The notes below the pieces were generated by a model. That model was given only the letters and a program-made list of their open reading frames with translations, ran no database searches and was not told the DNA's origin. A stretch of 64,000 nucleotides of DNA from Macquaria australasica (lineage: Eukaryota > Chordata > Actinopteri > Centrarchiformes > Percichthyidae). Where the stretch lies: assembly GCA_005408345.1 (NCBI GenBank), contig SEMN01000016.1:1736001-1800000 (forward strand). The letters run 5' to 3'. The translations under genes and the position numbers were made by a program. This document shows, piece by piece, positions 58,201-64,000 of the stretch (the first letter of the stretch is position 1; every line of letters starts with the position of its first letter).

Positions 58201-61200
58201 ACACTGAATATAAATACTGTGGGAAACTATGAATTGATAAAGTTTACATACCACATTCTGTACTAAATACTAATTCTTTACAGTATATACAGTATAGTCT
58301 ACTGCTTTTGCAGTTAGAATACAATAAATCAACACACTTAACCATTTTCTGTTACCAGGAAATAAGACAATACTTGCCTCTGTCACAGCCACTTAAACTG
58401 AAAGAGACAGCTGCATGTTTTTTCCACAAATAAAGTAGTTATTTTTGGGGAGTTTTGAGGTTTTTTTCCCTTGAGCTGTTTTTTCCAGCTGTGAGCAACT
58501 CCTCTTTTTCCTTTGTGTACGTCTACACTCCAAAGGGTTTTTAGTCTGCATACGGACTTTATTATTCTTATCTAAATTATTCTTCATTTTGTAACCTTTT
58601 CAGTGTGAACACACTACATTCTTTGTTTCTTTGATTTGGGACACAACTAGAGATTTTTGCATCCTTAATCTTTATTTCACTTTTTAGACTGATGTTGTAG
58701 CAAGCCCTTGAGCAATACAGTATTAGTCATACAATACTTGTAAATATTTATAGCCAGTAGAGTAGAAATGGCACAAGCCTTCTTGTTGACTATTGCTTGC
58801 AGTTATGTGCTCATTAGATTCTGTTTGTTCTCAGGTTGAAGACAAGCTGCCACACCTGAAAGCCATCATCCAGTACAAAGATGCACTAAAAGAGAAGAGA
58901 CCAAATCTGTACACAGTAAGCAAACAATCAGTTTATGAGAAACATGAAAAGATTTACTTAGTTCAACAAGCATCATCTAAGTGATTTTGTTTGTGCGCTG
59001 CAGTGGGCGGAGTTCATGGAGCTCGGACGTGATGAGCCTGACGCGCCGCTCGATGCGATCATCTCCAGCCAGAAGCCCAACCAATGCTGCACTCTCATCT
59101 ACACCTCAGGAACCACAGGCCAGCCCAAAGGAGTCATGCTCAGCCATGACAATGTAAGTTACATAAGCCACAGGTGTTTTTACCTCTGAGAACAAGTCAA
59201 GTGTCACGTTTGGCTCCGAGACTGACAGCAGAAACTCAAAGTGCAGATGCTGCTGACAGCTCAAAGTATTGCACTGCTTGTTAGGCAGGTTTCTACAAAA
59301 GGTATGGATCAGCAGAGTACATAAGGAATTTAAATTGCTTCACCTTTAGCACTGTGTGTTCAAGACAATTCACATGACGGATGATGTGTTGTCTTGTTAA
59401 ACCATAGACTCATTAACTTGGCGCCCAGCTGTCTGACTGAAACTATTTAAACTTGTTTTTATATACGTATTTTATTCTTGTCAAAGTTCACTTATAGACG
59501 CATAAAACACTGTGGTCATAAACATTCACCGATGTCTGTGTGATTCTCTGTATCTTGTAAAAAAAAAAACATGTCTCTATGTGACCTCACATACATAAAA
59601 TGATTAAGATGCATCATATTAAGTGTATTCCCCTCTCCTTCCCCTCAGATAACATGGACTGCGCTCTCCACCAGCCGTCATGTGCGTCTGACAGATGCCA
59701 CTCAGAGTCAGGAGGTGGTGGTCAGCTACCTGCCGCTCAGCCACATTGCAGCCCAGATGGTCGACATCTGGGTCACCATGAGGGTCGGAGGGGCGACCTA
59801 CTTTGCTCAGCCAGATGCACTGAAGGTGAGATACATCATATGTGGTGAATAGTACACAAACACATGAACCATTATGGCCCATTATTTACTGCAGAGATTT
59901 AAGAAATATTTAATTGTTTGCATAAAAGGAAAACAGGTAATTTGAAATGAAATTGAATGAGCTTCAAGCAGCTGCCAGAATAAAATTCATTAATGCAGTA
60001 AATACTTGATATTTTGATAATCTTACTAACAGTTATTTGTATAGCACCTTTCATGCAGACAAAGCCCAAATTGCTTCACAAAACAGGATAAAAACAATGT
60101 TTAGTAGAGAACTAGAAACAAAACATTCACAATAACCAAACAATAACCCTAAAACATTCAGAGCAACAAAGACGTTTACAGGAATAAATTAGTGGCAAAC
60201 AAAACAAGATTAAAATAAAAAAGCAGTTCAGATTAAAATAGGTCTTTAATATCTTTAAATATATGAAGCCCGTTTTCTACTCTAAGATCAAGAGGGAGAG
60301 CATTTCATAGTTTAGGCTAAATTCAGTAGATCGTCATGAATGAAGCCCGTCATTAAAAAGTTCTCTCAGATCCTTGAACCCTCCACCAGTCACGTGCATC
60401 TTCCATAACTGTGTCCTTTCACGGGAATTGCAAGATTTTATCTGCGGTGTAAAAAAACGTGTCTGGTGTGCTGAGCTGCCACCTCTCAGGGCTCTTTACT
60501 CCTTAGGGCTTTCTCATCTACACCCCTACACGTTCGTTTACACAAGTCAAGTGTGTAATGTAGTCAAGAGTGGCAGATTACCAAGTGCTCCAGTAAAAGT
60601 TAAAGGGATATCCTGAGGGTGGACATATGAGTGCGTTTCATGCAATAGTTTTCCAAGATCTTGGCCTCACGTTGTGGTAGCAGACTTCTATTTCTCTGCT
60701 CATTTCCTCTCCATGTGAGCTGCAAGCTACATGTGATCTTTTCTGCTTTCTTTCATCAGGGCTCTCTGGTAAACACCTTGAAGGAGGTGCGTCCCACAGC
60801 CTTCATGGGCGTCCCACGTGTCTGGGAGAAGATGCAGGAGAAGATGAGGTCTGTCGGAGCCAAGTCTTCCACTGTGCGCAGGAAGGTGGCTGCCTGGGCC
60901 AAGGATGTCGGCCTGCAGACTAATCTTACCAAGATGAATCAGTACGTACACGTTTTACGAAATGACAGCTTTATTTAGACATTCCCCGTTCCTATTTCTA
61001 TTTGCTTTAGTTCTGTCTTTTCTTCCCTCTCACATGAGCCCACTGTGATTGTAGGAATAGTGTTAATGCATAAATGTTGTTTTTGGGTATCTAAAAAAAT
61101 AATTTATCTGTTGGACTGGATTTATGTGAGCCTGTTTAAGTCATTACACAAGACGGAGCGTCTACAGCCATGCTAGCGTGTTAGCTCTGTGAGGCTGTGT

Positions 61201-63731
61201 TTTGAGCTAAATGCTAGTGTCGCCATGCTCAAACTGACAATGCTAACATGCTGATGCTAAGCAGGTGTTATCTTTACCATGATCACCATTTTAGTTTAAC
61301 GCGTCAGTATGCCAACATTTACTAACTTCCACTAAACACAAAGTGGGAATGTCATTACTTTTGCAGGTATTTGGTCATAAACCAAAGTATTGGATAAACT
61401 GAAATATTGGCTATGCTAATGGAAACCATCCAATAGTTGTTGAGATATTTCAGTGTGAGCCAAAGTGGTGGACCAACAGATGTGGCTCAAAACACTCACA
61501 CTTGCTGTTTTTTGCCTCTCCTCAGAAGCGGAGCCGCTGGCCGCACACCGTTCAGCTATCACATAGCCAAAAAGCTTGTGTTCAAAAAGGTGCGTAAGGC
61601 CCTGGGCCTGGACCGCTGCAGTAGGTGCTACACAGGCGCCGCTCCCATTACCAAAGACACCCTGGAGTTCTTCCTCAGCCTGGATGTTCCTCTGTACGAG
61701 CTGTACGGCATGAGTGAGAGCACCGGACCTCACACCATCTCCCACCCTGAAGCCTTCAAGCTCACCAGGTACATTTCTTTTTCCTTCAGTGTGATTTGAC
61801 ACTGCATTTTCTTGCATTGACAAATCAGAGCCAATTTCAAAACACGTGCTTGGTGGTTAATTAGAAAATGTCGTTTCATCCTGCAGTTGTGGTAAAGAGA
61901 TCCCAGGGTGCAAGACGAAGCTGCACAACCCGGACGAGGAGGGAAACGGTGAGATCTGCTTCTGGGGCCGCCACGTCTTCATGGGTTACCTCAACATGCC
62001 AGACAAGACGGAGGAGGCTCTGGATGCAGAGGGCTGGCTGCACTCAGGTGACCTGGGCAAACACGACCAGAACGGCTTCCTCTTCATCACCGGGAGAATT
62101 AAAGGTGCTTATTTTATATTCCTTGTAGAGCTAGATAACACTCAAACAGGTAAATCTGTACTGGATCTAGGAGAGAGACGTGTGTCCTGTTTGAAGATTG
62201 AATCTGTAAGCATTAGGAACATTTTTCTTTATCCGTGATCAATTGAACCTGTCTGTTACTTAACCGGTGTGTGTCCTGGTGTTTGATTGTAGAGCTGATC
62301 ATCACAGCAGGAGGAGAGAACATCCCTCCGGTTCCTATCGAGGATGCGGTGAAGGAGGCCTTGCCACTGATTAGTAACGCCATGCTGATCGGAGACAAGA
62401 GGAAGTTTCTGTCGATGCTGCTCACCATTAAGGTAAGAAACAGAGACCTGCAGGCCAGGTGCATTAAACTCTCTGTGCAAAAGACAGAAATATGCATCAC
62501 GCTCATTGTTCATCAGATTTATAAAGCCGCTCAAACGGATGGTTCTGTTTTATAAATCTCAATCTCTCATTGACAGAGAGAACTGTCAATGAGAAGAAGG
62601 GCAATTTCACAAACTGTGCTGCATCGGCGAGGTTCTCCAACAGCACCAGAGCAGCTGTCATTACACACGGCTGTGGCTATTTATAGCGCCCGTATCACTA
62701 ATTCATCACATGTACCTGTAAACCATCGTCACGGTGATATCTCAATCATCATTGTTTAACGTCACATAGATGAGCAATTATTCCTTTTACAGAGCTTAAA
62801 TTCAAACAGACTTTACAAAGTGCTTCACAGTTCAGGATAAAATTAAAAGATTATTGGAAATGATGGCTCAAATGTAAATAGAAAGTGATACAATTCAGCA
62901 CTCAAATCATTTTAAATTAAGTTTAAAAAATGCACCTTTACTTACATTTAAGAGACTGCAAAAATAACACAGTCACTGAATTGGCAAACAACCTAAACAA
63001 AACACCTGATCATATCAGTCGCAGCTATCTCAAGAAAACTGTGTAAACCTGGACTGAAGTGTGTACACACACACACACACACACGTTATGTGTGGGAAAT
63101 GGCTTATGTCTGGTTTTTAGCACACGCATCATGGTTCTGTGTGTCCACTTTAAATCATAGTTGAAGTAGAGGACAGCAGGGCACCGTGGTGAGTAGGGAA
63201 ACTGTACTCCTGTAGATAACACAGGATGTAAAAGGCTTTTATACCTTTTAATCTAATCTCGGAAAGACAATATCTGTCTTAACTGATGGCAAAAGGAGCA
63301 GCAGTGATAAGTGAAGCACTGGATACATTTCTTTTTAGATGCCGCCCTCTAGTGGGATTCAAGGAAAACTGCAAGATGATTAGATGGAGCCTAATTTTAA
63401 GTGTATTAATGCTTTAAGCTGCATGGACAAGAACATTTTTAATATTGGGCAATAAAATTAAACCTTTACATTTTGTCTCTCCAGTGTCAGGTAAACGCAG
63501 AGTCCAGCGAACCACAGGACGAGCTGACACCGGAAGCGGTTGAGTTCTGCCGGAAGCTGAGCAGCAACGCCAAGCTCGTCTCTGAGCTTGCAGGCGGCCG
63601 AGACCGGGCAGTCCACACTGCCATTCAGGAGGGAATCAACCGAGTCAACGATAAGGCAACATCCAACGCTCAGCGCATTCAGAAGTGGATCATTCTGGAT
63701 CGGGATTTCTCCATTACAGGAGGAGAGCTGG
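46240..63731 (+). CDS. acsbg2: ACSBG2, bubblegum-family long-chain acyl-CoA synthetase (3' end beyond window)
   Basis: Coding exons: 46240-46246, 51209-51329, 52193-52314, 53071-53190, 53823-54094, 56180-56268, 58064-58184, 58835-58915, 59004-59153, 59649-59825, 60760-60941, 61526-61768, 61887-62104, 62293-62432, 63485-63731. Phases close through 763 codons; about 35 C-terminal residues (the LGPTMKLKR-type tail) should follow past 64,000. It activates long-chain fatty acids to acyl-CoA using ATP, probably at membranes. Landmarks: ATP-binding YTSGTTGQPKGV (344-355), YLPLSHIAAQ, YGMSESTG (541-548), GWLHSGDLG with the adenylate-binding Asp, ITGRIKE and GGENIPP (641-647). The first roughly 150 residues are an acidic, low-complexity N-terminus. 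ACSBG2 over ACSBG1 is based on LGLQRYHGVGVLGFNSVEWF, the LFLSL-type ELYGMSES context and adjacency to RFX2. If translation starts at 51,232 the protein loses 12 residues. Confidence 0.9.
47478..47700 (+). repeat. MITE-like repeat family A, internally deleted copy
   Basis: From TAGAGCTGAAATGACAAAGC to AATCATTAGTTGCACCCT; the middle segment with the 'AGGATTTGCTGC' marker is missing. Confidence 0.65.
50612..50886 (+). repeat. MITE-like repeat family A, 5'-truncated copy
   Basis: AACTTTGATAATCGATTAAT at the left, GTAGGATTTGCTACTTTTAT in the middle and AAATCATCAGTTGCAGCCCT at the right end. Confidence 0.7.
51330..52192 (+). other. acsbg2: acsbg2 intron 2
   Basis: About 860 bases; includes a short piece of repeat family C (GCCAAACAGGTTGGGAACCG near 51,653-51,675). 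No gene seen. Confidence 0.55.
52315..53822 (+). other. acsbg2: acsbg2 introns around the 40-codon exon
   Basis: Two introns (52,315-53,070 and 53,191-53,822). No dispersed repeat family was clearly recognised, apart from a GGGGGCCCCAAGTAAAG-type stretch near 53,285. Confidence 0.5.
53071..53190 (+). other. acsbg2: acsbg2 40-codon N-terminal exon
   Basis: Acceptor TTTTTATTTTTGTAG and donor CACG|GTAAGA enclose 120 bases. In the phase set by the previous exon it is fully open (ARAIGFIPYDNFVVNKIIAE and on) and, being a multiple of three with matching phase 1 at both ends, can be included or skipped without changing the frame. Confidence 0.65.
54312..54679 (+). repeat. MITE-like repeat family A, complete copy
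   Basis: Starts AAAGCTGGAACAATTAGTTG and ends TAATTGTTAGTTGCAGCCCT. Contains GTGTGAGGATTTGCTGCTTT, GGACAAAACAAGACATTTGA and CTCGGGCTCTGGCAAAC. Lies in the 54,095-56,179 acsbg2 intron. Confidence 0.75.
55253..55286 (+). repeat. (CA)17 microsatellite
   Basis: Uninterrupted CA run in an acsbg2 intron. Another (AC) run lies at 63,065-63,084. Confidence 0.95.
56486..57060 (-). repeat. Repeat family B (reverse) with inserted family C
   Basis: The outer parts read in reverse as family B: TTCTACTCCACTACGGTTATC and GTTACTAGTTAATTTTC at the left, and ACTTTTACTTAAGTAC to GAATACTTCTTCCACCACTG at the right. The middle (about 56,605-56,930) ends GACCCCTTGGGTTGGGAATCACTGG and is a different repeat (family C, 'GTGGTTCCCAACC' in reverse). 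Confidence 0.65.
57061..58063 (+). other. acsbg2: acsbg2 intron remainder
   Basis: Right part of the 1.8-kb intron before the GFAVGIYTTN exon. No gene or recognised repeat. Confidence 0.5.
58185..58834 (+). other. acsbg2: acsbg2 intron, 650 bp
   Basis: A/T-rich; nothing recognised. Confidence 0.5.
60025..60325 (+). repeat. Dispersed repeat family G ('TTTGTATAGCACCTTTCA' type)
   Basis: Starts ACAGTTATTTGTATAGCACC with AAATTGCTTCACAAAACAGG soon after, a long A-rich body and a CTCTAAGATCAAGAGGGAGA end. A shorter relative with AAAGTGCTTCACAGTTCAGG lies at about 62,770-62,870. Non-coding. Confidence 0.5.
61150..61482 (+). repeat. Dispersed repeat family E, copy 2
   Basis: Shares with 7935-8385 the ordered markers CCACTAAACACAA, GGGAATGTCATTACTTTTGC, AGGTATTTGGTCATAAA, CATCCAATAGTTGTTGAGAT and AAAGTGGTGGACCAACAG, and adds a GCTAGCGTGTTAGCTCTGTG left part. 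Lies in an acsbg2 intron. Confidence 0.7.
62433..63484 (+). other. acsbg2: acsbg2 intron, 1.05 kb
   Basis: Contains the short family G relative and an AC run (63,065-63,084). No gene seen. Confidence 0.5.
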
Positions 63732-64000
63732 GTGAGTGGGACGTGAAGGCAGGGTGTGCCGATGAGGGGATCTTTATTTTGCAGGAAGAAGAGTGCAGTT
63801 TACTCTGTAATTTGATTCATCTTAAATCACAATGGAGAGGCTAATGCTTGAAATACTACTGATGAAAGGGCACCATCTCAGTGTCACGGGGTGCATGTCT
63901 GTGGGTTGTGAGCAGTAAAATCAGAGTAATTTTTCCTTCTCAGACCGTTTCATTTGAATAATTTATAGAGGCCTGGAGTGGTTAAACTCTTAGAGCTGAA
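63732..64000 (+). other. acsbg2: Start of last acsbg2 intron
   Basis: Begins GTGAGTGGG after a split Gly codon (GGEL-G). No terminal exon is visible before the window ends. Confidence 0.6.

Larger units (their letters stand above)
59004..62432 (+). other. acsbg2: acsbg2 adenylation-domain core exons
   Basis: Six exons carry the ANL-superfamily motifs in order: YTSGTTGQPKGV (59,100-59,135), VSYLPLSHIAAQMVDIW, PRVWEKMQEKM, CYTGAAP, YGMSESTG, GEICFWGRHVFMGYLNM, GWLHSGDLG, ITGRIKE and GGENIPPVPIEDAVK. All expected catalytic residues are present, including the Arg of GRIKE, so the enzyme should be active. Confidence 0.9.

Noticed and set aside
1..64000. tRNA, rRNA or microRNA genes
   Set aside because: None was recognised by eye on either strand; a covariance-model scan would be needed to exclude small RNAs.

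Overview
The window looks like nuclear DNA of a ray-finned fish, probably a percomorph teleost. The genes are split by many GT-AG introns, the proteins are vertebrate-type, and several dispersed repeats resemble families I associate with percomorph genomes. No bacterial, organellar or viral genes were seen. All calls come from reading the sequence and from remembered family features; no database was searched.

There are three protein genes. (1) Positions 67-11,605 (+) hold the 3' part of an FCHO1-type endocytic adaptor: eleven coding exons giving a long disordered linker with four DPF motifs and one NPF motif, then a complete C-terminal mu-homology domain and stop. The F-BAR half lies upstream of the window. 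(2) Positions about 11,605-40,000 (-) hold a complete RFX2 gene: 17 coding exons that join in frame to 736 codons plus stop, a roughly 2-kb 3'UTR, an 11-kb first intron and a probable promoter near 39.99-40.12 kb. (3) Positions 46,240-63,731 (+) hold an ACSBG2 (bubblegum acyl-CoA synthetase) gene: 15 coding exons giving 763 codons; the last, roughly 35-codon, exon lies beyond the window.

fcho1 and rfx2 converge tail to tail, with opposing AATAAA signals only about 35 bp apart. rfx2 and acsbg2 diverge head to head across about 6 kb containing a CpG-rich block and repeats. RFX2 and ACSBG2 are also neighbours in human (19p13.3), which supports both calls.

The most interesting signal is a set of RFX-binding X-box motifs inside rfx2 itself: two full-consensus sites 10 bp apart in an intron (18,480-18,518), two near-matches at the inferred promoter, and weaker ones in introns. 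This suggests auto- or cross-regulation. Other points are a tiny first coding exon and an extra in-frame 40-codon exon in acsbg2, a 1.1-kb fcho1 linker exon, a minus-strand L1-like LINE relic in an fcho1 intron, and at least eight copies of one MITE-like repeat around, but apparently not inside, rfx2. I found no evidence of a wholly new biological system.
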